The notes beneath the pieces were generated by a model, which was given only the letters and a program-made list of their open reading frames with translations, made no database searches and was not told the DNA's origin. From Cardiocondyla obscurior (taxonomy: Eukaryota; Arthropoda; Insecta; Hymenoptera; Formicidae), in the NCBI RefSeq assembly GCF_019399895.1, contig NC_091874.1:2730501-2794500 (forward strand): DNA of 64,000 bases, written 5' to 3'. The position numbers were made by a program, and so were the translations under genes. This document shows, in pieces, positions 28,269 through 40,599 of this stretch. Positions within the stretch are counted from its first letter, which is position 1. Each line of letters opens with the position of its first letter.

Positions 28269-28884
28269 TTTATTTTATATATATTACTTTAATTATGTAA
28301 TTATCAAGTTTAAATATTAAGTTTGTTTTTGAGCAGCACAAAATTCGATATCCTGGGCGTTAAAAGTATAAAGGCACTATTAAATTGTAAGTATATTAAA
28401 TATATAAATAATAGATTCCGATCTGATCTTCGTATACGAGGAAAGGAAAACTCTGCTGAATTTATTTCAATTAAAATATAAGATACTCGTGCAAAATACT
28501 TTTATGTTGAAAATTATATGTGTAAACTAGTCCGCAAAGAAACACATATGCACGCGATTCGTCCTCGGTTTATCCGACATTGCCTATTCAGTTTGGTCGT
28601 TACACGGGCCACTACCAATATCGCGAGAGGTTTAGGTGCCAACTAGCTTTTCAAATTATCATTTAAACGGATTCGAATTGTCCCATGATACCCGTTGTTC
28701 ATAGCTAGACTATGCTTTCGAGATTATAGGCCGTCGGGACTAAAACCATTTCTCTCACGGAATTTAATCGGATCCCGACGGAATTCCAGACCAGTCGTCT
28801 CGAAACAAATTCACGAAACACCAACTGTATTCCAGTTTGCTTCCGAAATTCCAAGTAAACCAATATAACTCGCGTAAACTCCGC

Positions 28885-28940
28885 AAAAATAAAAAAAAAA
28901 AGAAAAAAAAGAGAAAGAGAGAGAGAGAGGGGGGAGAAGG
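28885..28940. repeat. A/AG-rich tract
   Basis: A runs pass into (AG)n and GGGGGG. On the minus strand it is a strong pyrimidine tract leading to GCGGAG at 28884-28879 (see findings). Confidence 0.8.
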
Positions 28941-30148
28941 TACCCCTTGCAAAAATTCGCACGCGTAAATAAAATAATGCGACAAAAAAATAACTATTTC
29001 GGTTTTTATTTATCGCATTCCTGACATTGCTTAATTCGTTAAATTATCGCGAATGCTATATTACCGTAACTCAAACACTCTTGCTCTTATCTATATTTAA
29101 AGTATAAAACTTATTTTAATAACAGTTTTAATACCAGTTTCAGCATGTAAAATTTCACCTATAAAGTTTAATTAGGTATGAAAAAAAACGTGAGTACCCT
29201 GCAATATGAAAAGATTCTTCAAGCAAACGATGTGCTTCGTCATTTTCTGCGCGAACGTAATTATGCGGCTATTTGATCCTGGCATCAAATTAATCCAGGT
29301 ATTATCGGGTAGCCGTAGCGTGCGTAACATCATACTGCGACGTGCGAAGTTATCGATCGTAATTACCAGATTTTCTATTCAATACACTGTATCGATCGGC
29401 ACTGCATTATGCGCATCTATACCGAAAGATATAATTCGTACCTTTTACGACTCATATTGCTTTTTCTCGCATAGTCATGGGGACCATAACTTACACAACC
29501 TGCCGTTAAATCCACCGTCAAGGCGCCGTAAATATGTTTTATCGAAGATATTGCAGTATAAGACGCGTATACGTAAAGGTGGGCGAGAAAGAGAGATGCA
29601 CGACGGAGAGTGAGAACAAAATTATTTCGCGGGCGTAATGGCGCGGATGTATCCAATAAAACAAGAAAGAACAAGTAGCGAGCGATCGATCCCAAGGAAA
29701 CAGAGGCGCACAAAATTTTCTCCTCAGCATGCCAAACCCCGTAAATTTCTGAAGCTATTAAGTTTATCGGCCCGGGTAAGAAGCTCCTAACTTTTATAAA
29801 TGGTCGTCTTGCCTCCGGTGCAATTTAGGAAAAAAACCTCGTTCCTCATTTCACTTAATTCTGCCACAGCGCGGACGAGCGGAAGCGGTGGTACGTCAGC
29901 TCGGGTAAATCGATATACCGTTGTAATAGAAAACGATTGATTCGTCTCCCAAAATTGATCGTTCCTAAGACTGTCGTTCATCCCACTCTGCTAAATGATA
30001 TTAAAATCTCACTAATAATGGAACTTTACCTCGAACATAATTATTCCACATCTTAATATTATTTTAATAATTTATCAACGAATTAATGGTATAATTTACT
30101 ATCTTTAGACTCGTTGCGGTTAATATATCGAAGGACATTTTAAATAAA

Positions 30149-30182
30149 TTTATTTAGCCACGAGTACAATGGGATATTTAAT
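30149..30182 (-). terminator. Possible poly(A) signals of the H15 gene
   Basis: On the minus strand an ATTAAA lies at 30182-30177 and an AATAAA at 30154-30149, about 160-190 bases past the stop codon. No histone-type 3' stem-loop is seen between the stop and these sites, so a polyadenylated mRNA is likely. Such hexamers are frequent in AT-rich DNA, so the call is tentative. Confidence 0.35.
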
Positions 30183-30339
30183 TTACGTCAATCAATTGAT
30201 TGCCAACGGAAAAGCAAATTACTTACAAACGTACACACGTTATTCAATAGGACCAAGAGAAAAGACGCGAAACAGGATTTCAATATCGTATCACGCGGGA
30301 AAAAGCTTTTCCCAAAGCTGTACAACCTGCTAAATAATT

Positions 30340-31431
30340 TCACTCAGTCACGGACGCAACGTCACTGGCAATTTCGTCCGTCAAACTTGGAATGGTTGAG
30401 ACAGCAGGGGTGCAGGGTTTTCCAACTTTTTTACTCTTTCGCTTTCCATTATCAATACCTCGAGGTCTCTTGCTGTCTTTCATTTTGAGTGAGGAATTGG
30501 TTTTCGACCTGGCGAGCGTTGACGAGGACGCCGGCAATCTCGCGAATCGCGCGGCGATGCGATTCGCGCGATCCAACTCGTCGCCAGTGGGAAGGAAATA
30601 ATGACCTTGATATCTTTGCAAAATACCGTACTCTACACCTCGCTTCAAAGCGGTCTTCACCTAAAATATCGCGAATTTTTTAATAATCGAACTCGAGCTC
30701 AAAATAAAGAGAAGTGCAAAAGCGCAACGAGCCGAGTGTGATCGTTGAGGTTTGAAATAATGCGATTGCACAGTCTTTGATTTCTCAATTTCAAACGAAA
30801 GTTACCGCGACGAAAATTCGATTCTCTTTCATTAAAATATCGTTATTTAAAACGATTTACGGAATTGACACGAACTTGGCACTCGTACACCCTTTACATA
30901 CGCATGTCTGCGACAGTGATTGACACGTAAAAATAGAAAAAAATGCAAAAAAAAAAAAAAAAAACAGAAAAAAAAGATTGCCGACACTGATTTCAACGTT
31001 ATCGTTTTTTACTTGAAAGGATGGCATTGCATCAACGGTGTGAATATTAAGGTATCTACAACTCCCGGCCACCCAAAATTGCAAACATTGTCGTATATGC
31101 ATATAATAAGCGTATAAGTATACATATAATATATTTATATGTCCGCTACACGTCGCAAACACGAAAAAATATAATTATTTTATTACTAAAGCAATTTTTT
31201 TAATTTTATCCAAAGATAAAACTTTGTTTGCGTATTCACAAATGTGCTCACTTGTTGTTTAACACGTTTTTCGGGCGTGCTCGAGGTGTAACTAATATAT
31301 CCTGCAATGTTTTTAGCTGTACAGCCTTTAGTTTCGCGAAGATCTCGTATAGCGGAGACAACTAAAGCAGCGATTTTCATAGGTTTCATTTTTCTTTCTT
31401 TCCTTCCAGTTTTTCCTTCCTTTCTCGCCAT
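30340..31431 (-). CDS. H15-domain (linker-histone H1/H5-like) protein, two coding exons
   Basis: Coding exon 1 is 31431 down to 31252 and exon 2 is 30660 down to 30340 (stop TGA at 30342-30340), giving 166 residues. The start ATG has A at -3 and G at +4. An in-frame TAA lies upstream with no other ATG between. Residues 1-18 are basic. Residues 19-86 match the winged-helix H15 fold: helix 1 around 21-34 (ALVVSAIRDLRET), helix 2 around 38-49 (TAKNIAGYISYT), helix 3 around 54-72 (EKRVKQQVKTALKRGVEYG), then the beta hairpin ILQRYQGHYFLP at 73-84. The tail holds a bipartite NLS-like cluster (KRPR at 124-127, KRKSKK at 133-138) and ends acidic. Family knowledge: H15 domains bind nucleosomal linker DNA, so a nuclear chromatin role is expected. 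The tail (about 80 residues) is shorter and less lysine/alanine/proline-rich than in canonical H1, so this is probably a divergent or specialised linker-histone-like protein. The exact orthologue is not recognised. Confidence 0.85.
30661..31251 (-). other. Intron inside the H15 domain
   Basis: The donor reads AACAA|GTGAGC and the acceptor ATATTTTAG|GTG on the minus strand. The intron is 591 bases and phase 0, between Gln60 and Val61 in the middle of helix 3. Removing it restores a continuous H15 domain (KRVKQQ joined to VKTALKRG), which is the main evidence for the splice. It contains an 18-base poly(A) run on the plus strand (30947-30964), read as poly(T) in the transcript direction. Confidence 0.85.
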
Positions 31432-34400
31432 GATAATTTCGTAATAATCGTCGGAGTGTATACAAATTACACCTACAATTTAAAGTCAATATTATTTCTT
31501 CAATATCCGCACAAAGAATTTGCTCAGCGATTACTGTCAAAGAACCGATTACTATCGATTGTATAATATCATTTGTTCTATTATCGAGACAAAAGTCATT
31601 TGTTTTTGTAACATAACCGCATATTTAAATAACCTAATAAATTTCCTTTTTTTTAATCGTGCATTCTCATCAAGCTTGTATCCGCATCTAAATTTACTCG
31701 CGCGGAAAGGAACACTAAATGGCAGAATAGGCGAAACGTGAAAAAGTGCCATAACTACTAACAGCGTGTTGCAGGATTTAAAAAAAAAAAAAAAAAAGCA
31801 ATGTCAGACCGTTACATTACAACTGTGACTACGTAATGTATAAAAGTAAGGCATGCAAATGATCTTTTTCTCTTTTTTCATATTTTACCCGCGTTTTATC
31901 GGTGCGTTCTCGCTGCGTGTTTTCGCCCACCTTGTCTCGTAATCAGTCAACTTTACGATAGGCATTACTTTCTTGGGGAAAGAAAAAAGGCAACTGTTGA
32001 ATAATACATCGGTACAGACCGGATGCACTCGCATCGGATATCAACCCCTAGAGGGTAAAACCGCCTTTTTTACAACTCCAGTTGAAGTAGAGCGAATTAG
32101 TCATCGCGCAAAAGGAAAAAGGACAGCAACGGTGCGCGTATGCGTTACCACCGTGATTGATCGTTAAACTGTTATCAGCTTACAAACGAAAGTACACAGA
32201 GTGCAATGAGCTCTGAAAAGTCGGAATCGTTATGCAATCATACGTGCTCTGATAAGCCGCGCTGCTAATAACAGTGAACGATACGTTGTACCAAGAAATT
32301 CGCACGCGATCGCAAGAGTCTGATGATATCCGCATGCAAGCACCACATTTGCATTAAAAAAAAAGGAGGAAGGAAAATAATAATATAATAAAAAGATTAC
32401 AATTACTGGCCGCGTACGACCACGTTGGCCGCTACTCGAGAGCGTATTTTTAGCTGTAATCGGCCGGTATTAATCTCCGCGAAACCACTTAATTTCACGC
32501 CGCGTTGAATCGCGCCAGTTTTTCACTTCGACCATGGTAGAATGCATAATTTCAAGATTTTTAACCTCACGCGGTCGTTTCGTTTTTTAATTGACTACAC
32601 AAAAATTACTGACGATTTCAGCAGAGCACGGCATTACTACTTTTATTCTGTTTGCCTGCAATACGTATCAAAATTTGATATGCATAAAATTATGCAGAAA
32701 AAAAAATTATATTTTGTATTTCAACGATAAAGCAGTAGTATGTCAATAAAATATAAAATTAAAATGTTTTTATAAATGTTTCTTTCAATAGAATAAAAGC
32801 AACGTGATTCTCGTACTCGAAATTAATTCCTGTACCAATTGTTTGTTGATTTTACGTGATTGGAAATGAAACACCACGTATCTCAATGTAAGTTGATCCC
32901 TTCGCTCGCTCTATCCAAATGCGGTTGCGTTCTCTCGCTCTCGAATGCCGTAAACGAAACGAATCCTGAACCACGCAGTCGATTGTCGAATATTGAATAT
33001 TTGGGTATTAAAAATGCGGCAGCAGAAATGACCGGTAGCATGCGTAATACCATGCCGACGGTTTAAATTTGCAGCGGTAATAAACTAGATTCGGATGTTG
33101 CAAAATGGCAACAAATTTGCAATACATTTAACGACAGTGGGATGAATCGGTTTCGAAATGCCATTTAAAAAGCAATAATATGCGGACGTTGTCAAACATT
33201 TGTAATACCACGAACGCATGTGCAATCGCAGTTCACACTGTGCGTTACGACCAGTTTGTTGCCAATTGGAAGTTTCATCGCGGACAAACCATATAAAATG
33301 TAACAACGTCAGACTTATTAAACGTGAAACCGCGTTAACAGAGCTGTACATGCATACACACATGTCGCAACACAGTGCTTCAATATATCCTTTTTGTACA
33401 TAAATACATATGTATTCCATATGTGTAATGCATAAAAGATATAACGTAAGGATAATAAAACTTGTACTTAAAATGTATAATGATAAAGATCGACACTAAG
33501 AGAACTAACATTCTCTTTCTCTCTCTCTTTTTTTACACCCTCGTAAAATACTCGAGCATTAAAAGTAGATTTTGATATTTGATTTAAATTGCTTAATTTT
33601 GTAAACGAAGACCGTGGAGCATATCAGATGACGATTTATGATGCTGTTTAATTCGTCCCTGTAGACGATTCTGAAGCTCTCTCGTTTTACGTGGAAAACA
33701 CCTTTACGAAGCGGGGCATCATAAATTAATCGTGGCATATCAAGCATGATCTAGTACATTCCCTGCAGCTCTACTCCCTTCTCTCCTTTCTTCCGGCTCA
33801 TGAGCGTCGATTATTATCCGCGCAATTACGTCGGCAGCTCGCGGTTAGGAAAATACCGATTCCAAGCTACTCACGACATGCAAAGAGAAATTTATTAACA
33901 GGCATACGTGATCGCTTATGCACGCACGTAATAAGGTTTAAGCGACGCACAGAGCGAATTAAACGAGCTGAACGGCTATCGGCGCCGACAATGCGTTCGA
34001 CCAAGCTTTATCGTTTAATATTCTAAGTGATCGTATAATCAAATGACGTTACCACACTCATAAAATGCAACGAAGCGAGCTAATTACGAACGGGTTACGT
34101 TATGCACATAGATTTTACCGACCGTTCGCCGCTCGCCGGCAAATCCACGAAATACTTTATGCCGCATCCGCCAGCGTAATGTAACTAAGGGTGAAACGAT
34201 ATCGAAATGTGTTAAAGCTCATCATACGAGGAAATCTGTTCCTAACGTTACCTCGCCGTTCATTAACGTTAAGAGCTTACGCCAGACTTTAAATGGATAA
34301 TTGTTAGTGGGAGTGCTGCTACGATACGCTCTTCTTTCGGTTTAATGAAACTTTATACAAGTGACGAAATATTTAATTTGTACTCGTTAATCCCGTTTCC

Positions 34401-36348
34401 GCGTTGCCGACTAATCTCTTCACGAAATAATCAGTGCAGAATAAGAGGTTCTTCACTTTAAATCAATATTCCGCAAACCTGTTAAGATTATATCGTTGTA
34501 TCGACTTTCCTTCAACGTTTAGATGTTTATCGGTTTCCTGATAGTTCTGCCGATTTCCCCGTCTCTCTTTCTCTCACTCTTTTTCTCAATATCAATATCG
34601 ACTACGCTGAGAATCTCTGATATAAAGCAAAGTAACACGGCTACGAAGTTTCGCTGCGAAGGCAGTTAAGATAAAGAAGGTCAATTAATCTTTCGTTCTT
34701 CGACGGTTGTTGCCAACAAGACGAGAATCGACTGCGAAGCCATGGAATTTCTGCCGTTAAAGTTGGAATCAGGAAGCGCTGCGTGTATATGCGAAATAAT
34801 AAGAGAATGTGGAAATTCGTGAGCTGTTTTAACGAACGCCGCGCGAAGCGTGATGCCAGAGGCGTTTCGCACCGTGACTTCACGTATCTCTTCGAAAAAT
34901 GACAATACCCCGAAGAAATTTAAACCGCAGTTCGCATTTCATTACCGTCCCCCCCACCTCCCACCCCCTTTATTTCTCCTGGCGCTTGTGTAATCACGGT
35001 TATCGCGAAACCTCTCGCGAAGAAGATACGATCCTTATTACACGACCGGCGCATAAACAGCTTTAAAGAAATTTCCTCGCGGCGATATTCCGGCTGCGTA
35101 ATATTGTCGTCATGCTACGCAAATACGTTATTCAATTACTTTGCAGCGATTACGCGATAAATCTGAAAATTGACAAAAGTCCAATGTGGGAGCTTGCGTA
35201 GAGCTCTGTGAGATATAGCCGTACCGAGTCTCCCGGACACACGGTCGTAACCAGCGAACGAATGTAATTTGCGAGCGAAATGATTAATGGCCGTCACAGG
35301 TACTAGGTAAACTACTAGCGATGTTCTTCGGCTTTCCCATGAATGGATTACGTATATAAGCGATCGCGATAGGGGGAATGAGTTTTAGAGCTCGCGTTAG
35401 GAAAGTTTCGAGGGCCATTGCGTTAAATGAGATTTTCTATGACAGGTTATGCGTAATATGCGGCCGCTATCAGACGTAGGCCCACACGTAAGCCGCAGAG
35501 TTCGAAATGATCGATCCAGAAACAAGCAGATCGGAGGAAAGCCGGGCAGACTTGCAGACCGAACACTTTAGTCAGTATGCGGAGTGGAATGGCGGATGGC
35601 GCATCGTGGAAATTACCGGCGTTCCGATGCATCATTGCAGGATTGTGCAGTTTCCGCACAGAGCTGTAACCGCCGATCGGACCTCCCCGAATGCAATTGA
35701 TCCATAACCAATGGCTCTACTCACGCTAATACCGTAACACTCGTACGTCACTAACGTCTGCAACTCCGGTACCGATTATGCACCGATTTCAGCCGCGCCC
35801 GCGCATCGATTTATTTGCAATTATTCAACTTTCCAAGTCCTCGCGCTAGAAATACATATATTAGTCTAAATTCCCGTCCCCGCGCCGTCTACAAAACCTG
35901 TTATCTTCGTTCCACGTTATTAAACGCTACGCCGACGTTATCGTATTTCTATAACTATTTTGTTGTAATTCCGTGCGCAAATAATACCAAGTCGCCGATC
36001 TGTCGTTTGAGGGACATCAAAAATTTCGATAGAACGTTATCAATTCGAAATGCAGATAAGCCATGCGCTGCTAGACAGCTTTACGGCTGGTTTCCTGGGA
36101 TCTGCAACGCCATCGGACTTCATGAAGAATTCAGCCCGGCTAGCGGATACATTCTGGACGACGTTCGAGCCACGAAACTTGTTGTTGCGCTAGCAGTATC
36201 TTGCTTGAAATGGGCTCCACGGGGAGCGGCGTGCCTCGTTAATACTTTAATTTCGTGTAGCAGCTTTCTGTAATACTGCCACGACCCGACAAACGTAGCC
36301 TGACAGCATACGAAGTTTCTACGAGCCAAGGCTTAATTGTTTGCTTAC
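31432..36348. other. Upstream flank of the H15 gene and spacer
   Basis: The first part should contain the promoter and 5' UTR of the minus-strand H15 gene; no TATA box or initiator could be assigned. No other gene is recognised. The 152-codon plus frame at 35815-36273 starts at TTG and has no family signature. Confidence 0.45.
31780..31797. repeat. Poly(A) run
   Basis: Eighteen A. Confidence 0.85.
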
Positions 36349-36390
36349 TGAATTGTTGTTAGTTAAAGTGGAAAGTTGCTGATAACTCGA
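36349..36390 (-). other. Candidate 42-nt microexon, minus strand
   Basis: On the minus strand the purine block 36410-36545 becomes a long pyrimidine tract running into CTATCTCTGTTGCAG|TCGAG, and the segment ends AATTCA|GTAAGC. Of the three frames only one is open, reading SSYQQLSTLTNNNS, exactly 14 codons with phase 0 at both ends. A length divisible by three with a strong acceptor is typical of alternatively included microexons. The host gene is not identified and the donor is only moderate. Confidence 0.25.
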
Positions 36391-36409
36391 CTGCAACAGA
36401 GATAGCAAG

Positions 36410-36545
36410 AATAACAGGAGAAGGAAGAAAGACAAAAAGGGGCGGAGATAAGAAGAGCGAGAGAGACGAGAATAATATGAGAAACGGTGTGAGAGAAGAG
36501 AAGAGAAAGAGAAAGATTGAGAACTGGGAGACCGAAAGGAAGAGG
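36410..36545. repeat. Long purine-rich tract
   Basis: About 135 bases almost entirely A/G with many GAGAG/AAGAG units. On the minus strand it is the pyrimidine tract of the candidate microexon at 36349-36390. Confidence 0.75.
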
Positions 36546-37276
36546 AATTACGTATTACCGGGATTTGTCTGCCGCATTAAGTAAGTAGGTTCTTTTAACT
36601 GGCTAAAATCTCCATAGACAAAAGTGGCGCGCCTATTCAAGCCATGAAGGCCCTGTCTAAATTATATTGTTACCTAACCAAATTTATTACGTAATAATTA
36701 TATCTGTTTCTTTAATATTTACACAAGCGCTGAAAATAAAACTGCACCGATCAAGGTAGATAGTAATAAAGACGCAATTTATTTTTAAAATAATGTCGGG
36801 AGATTGATGAGATGCACAATTGTACCAAGCGCAAGAAAATTCCAGCGACTTCGTTATTGAACGCTGAAAAAGCGCCAAGAAATTGCGTTTGCATTTGATG
36901 GATTGACAATTAAATTTTCCATTATTGCTCGTGGCTTTCCAAGCTTATCGCTCAAAGGTATTTTCTCAGTTTATTAAAAATACTCAATAAACAAAGCTAT
37001 AAATAATTTATGTCGTTTATAAAAGTGTCAGAAATATTTTAAACTTGATATAATATAAAATCGTTATTAAAAAAAAAAGAAAAAGAAACAAATTGCATTA
37101 GTTAATTATTATTTTTTCAATAACGGTAAATTAATTTGCTTTATAAATTACCTGAAACGATCTATGGAACGTTCGTAAAGTCACGAAGCTTCTGAAAAAT
37201 CTAAGTTATATTCCAGAAAGTTTCCAAAGGATTTTAATGTAATAGCAACTAGCATAATGACGGAAAAATTTTCTTC

Positions 37277-37299
37277 AAAAAAAAAAAAAAAAAAAAAAA
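37277..37299. repeat. Poly(A) run, 23 A
   Basis: The longest homopolymer in the window. No target-site duplication or gene-like body next to it suggests a retroposed copy. Confidence 0.85.
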
Positions 37300-39350
37300 G
37301 AACAGATTTAACGCTTAACATAAAAAAGAAGAATATTAGCGAGTTTCGTGTTTTTCAAACAAGTTTTGTAGGAAATTACTGCAATTTTTAAATTGCGAAA
37401 CCGGAGTAGCAAACAACACTTTGCAAAAATATAAAAATGGGCTATAAAAATCAGACCCCATTATCGTTATGTACATATCCTTGTGGGCTCGAAGCCAGAT
37501 CAAAGGCACTAAAACTCTTTCAACGTTACACCGTAATTCCACATCCCTTACTCTGACCAGCCTTAACCACGATCAATTTCACCTTTAACCCCAAAACGTC
37601 CACTTGAACGCATGCCAGAACATATAATATGGTTACTAGCGCCTCTTATAACATTACATAGGTCACGGACGAGCCATACTATGATGAGAATGATAATGAA
37701 GGGGCTAACTATTATAATACCGGGATAGAATACGATATAGATTAAATAGGTAACGCGGAGCATAATTGCACGATGCAAGAAAATGCGCAGAATGCGAAAT
37801 GAAAATTCTCTCCTATCGAAACAACGCAATACCTTGGCTCAATTTAATACCGGGCAAAGGAACCACGTTAAATTGCAACTCGTTAGTCGATATAGCAAGG
37901 GTGCGAATGACGGCTTCGCCACCATACGGTTTCGAATAATCCCGAATTCGGTCGTTCGAGCGGCTTAGAATAAAATATAAACGATAGTCTGGCGCGCCTG
38001 ATTTCGCTCTCTTTCGCGCCGCTGACGTCAACAATTCGCTAAACAATCTCGCGTAGCCGAGCGCTAATGCAATGCCGACACTAGTCGAATACGTTTGCAA
38101 GCATAAGCCAAACTCCGCTTCTCCATGGTACTTCGATCAAACATCAGAGGAATGATGGACGCGATTCCCGCGCTCGCTATCACGAACGCGGAGAAATACT
38201 AACAGTGATCGACTCGCGGGGTGCACGACCCCTGCATCACGAGGGGATGCGGATTCCTCGCAGTCGGGGACGAATGCGGCCAGGCGCCGTCGATCGGGAA
38301 AGTTCGGGCAATGCGCACGGATATTGTTGACCGCGGTATCGAGCACGAAACTGCCAAGTTTATTGTAGATAGAGGAACGATGTGCGCGTGTAAAATATGA
38401 CGATTACGATCGCGACGAAATTGGATTACGCCGCTTTTTCACTGCATGATAAAAAAAATATATATATATATTTATATGTACACGGCCGCGTAAAGAAAAT
38501 GTATTTATGTATTAATACCGTATGTATACTTATATGCCATTTAAACGTATAATTAAATCGCTGTAATTAAATATTTAGAAAAAACTTATTAACTGCAGTA
38601 ATAAGTTTGTTCTGTTCGTTGCGTACGATTAATTTAACGAAATCCGAATCCGACTTACGAGAAATAACTTACCACGCGCATTATGCTCTCTAAATTTGGT
38701 GCAGATTTTATAAAGCAAATATGACGAGAGCTTTGTTGTATACTTGGCATATGTGCAAATATAATACGAGTTCTGACACGTTAAATAAACGTATATTTAT
38801 AAAATTCACCATTAAATGAATTAACTAAAAAAAATATATGTATTGTACGTAACGTGCGAATCTTCTTAACGCATTAAAATAGTTATTTTTTTAATAAAGA
38901 ATTCTTAATGCTAGTTTAAATTCGCATGTTACACAATCGCAATGGTAAAAATATATTACACGTGTAAAAATGAGTTTAGTACGGAAATTTTAATTAAAGA
39001 TTATATTTAAAGAGTATAAAATAAAAAAAAAAAAAATTTTTTCTCATAATTATGCTCGTATGTCTGCGCTTCTTTCCATTAATTATCGCGTATATACTTC
39101 CGCCAGTGCATTATGTATTTAGTTTTTAGTCCGAATAAAGTCCAGAGACCGTAACACATTCGTATTCGTCAATGCATTCGCAGCCGCGAAAAACGTGCGT
39201 GCTGACATGCGTGCATGTGCATCCCCGATTTTGATAGAACCAGTGAACCGAGATTTCAACGAAAAACCGTATATTTGAAACACGTGTTACACGAGAATTT
39301 ACAGCCCTACTATCTTCCACAGCATGAAGCTACTAGTTCAAAGGAGTATT

Positions 39351-39369
39351 AAAAAAAAAAAAAAAAAAA
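39351..39369. repeat. Poly(A) run
   Basis: Nineteen A. Confidence 0.85.
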
Positions 39370-40538
39370 TGCGTACTGTCAAAACAACGCGGATATTTGT
39401 ACAACCACTGACGTTTTTAACTGTACGATTAACAAACGTGAAATTGTAGAAATGCCACAAAAGAATTTTCTCAAATTTTAGAACCTTTATCGCCGTACGA
39501 GAAGAAAAGAAAAGTAACGCCCGAAGTTTATTGAATCGTGATATTTTTTATTCAAATAAAGAATGTCGGCAGAATGAATCTTAATCTGATGCACAGTATT
39601 CAGAGGTACCGATAAGGTCATTGATCAAAACGAATTTATCTGCAGGTACAAAAAAGTTTCTTCATTTGTCGGAAATTCCTTACACTTCGATCCAAGTCCG
39701 AGGTAAAGAGAAGCGAAGTTTCGTAGATCTTGTCGGTAACACGTGTCCGGCAACTCAAACTTCTTTCCGACCCATAGAAACGCGAGAAATAGTCGAAGTC
39801 GCTGATCGAGACTCGCGCCGCCGGCTCATATCCTAGCGCTCTATCGAAACTTGGATTTTTTTCCATCGCCGAGTAATATCCCGGTGCGCGACGTCTTCCG
39901 TCACCATTCCCGTCGCCATTCAAAGGGGAAAAAGCGGAGCAGGAAGGCATACGAGCGCGTTGATGGAGTATGTCATCTGGGAGTGAACATATCTCCGCCA
40001 AGTTTTTGCGTGTCAGAAGAAGTACGAGAAGTACGTAAGAAAATACAAAGATTTTTATCGTCAAGCACTGTATATACAATTTAAAGAGAAGAACTGCGCT
40101 TGCAAATAAATAGTAAATTTAAATGTATATTTCATTCAGTTGCATTAATAAATAATTAAAAGAATGCATACGGAATAGATAAAAAAAACGGACTAGAAAC
40201 TATGAAAATTTAATCGTAATGATAATCGTGAATATGATTAAAAAGCAGAGTGATAATTCCTACTATCTTAAAACAAACGTTTCTTGATAAAGACGAGACA
40301 TTTGCAGTCTTTAAAGATTATCCCATGTAAAAAGGAACCCAGCAAAAGATTCGGAATGTCATTGAGATCTGAGAAAGAAAATCTACCAGCAAGTGAGGAG
40401 ACAATTAAGCGCTGCGCAAGCGAAGGAAACCGAAAAGGAGAATGATAGAGGTAGGTGAGAAGACCGAAGGAAATTAAATCTACCCGTCCTGCTGTCTTCA
40501 TTCGCCCTCATTACAATGGCAAAGCGTAAGATCTCACC

Positions 40539-40599
40539 GAGAGAGAGAGAGAGAGAAAGAGAGAGAAAGAGAGAGAGTGAATGAGAGAGGGAGAGAAAT
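40539..40599. repeat. (GA)n microsatellite
   Basis: GAGAGA repeat with a few AAAG and TGAATG interruptions. Confidence 0.85.

Larger units (their letters stand above)
17481..30148. other. Gene-poor stretch
   Basis: No gene with recognisable homology. The better open frames (20840-21166 plus, 29206-29613 plus) are described as findings. The 168-codon minus frame at 27679-28185 begins with GTG and is arginine/serine-rich with no family match. The segment 26390-26560 is very AT-rich. Confidence 0.5.

Noticed and set aside
35815..36273. 152-codon plus-strand frame
   Set aside because: TTG start, no recognisable domain, and overlapping open frame on the other strand. Consistent with chance.
37563..37829. 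Hydrophobic minus-strand frame resembling a membrane segment
   Set aside because: TTG start, single hydrophobic block in AT-rich DNA, no flanking exons that continue a receptor or channel.
39636..40079. 147-codon minus-strand frame with hydrophobic N-terminus
   Set aside because: TTG start, no family signature, and a plus-strand frame open over the same bases.
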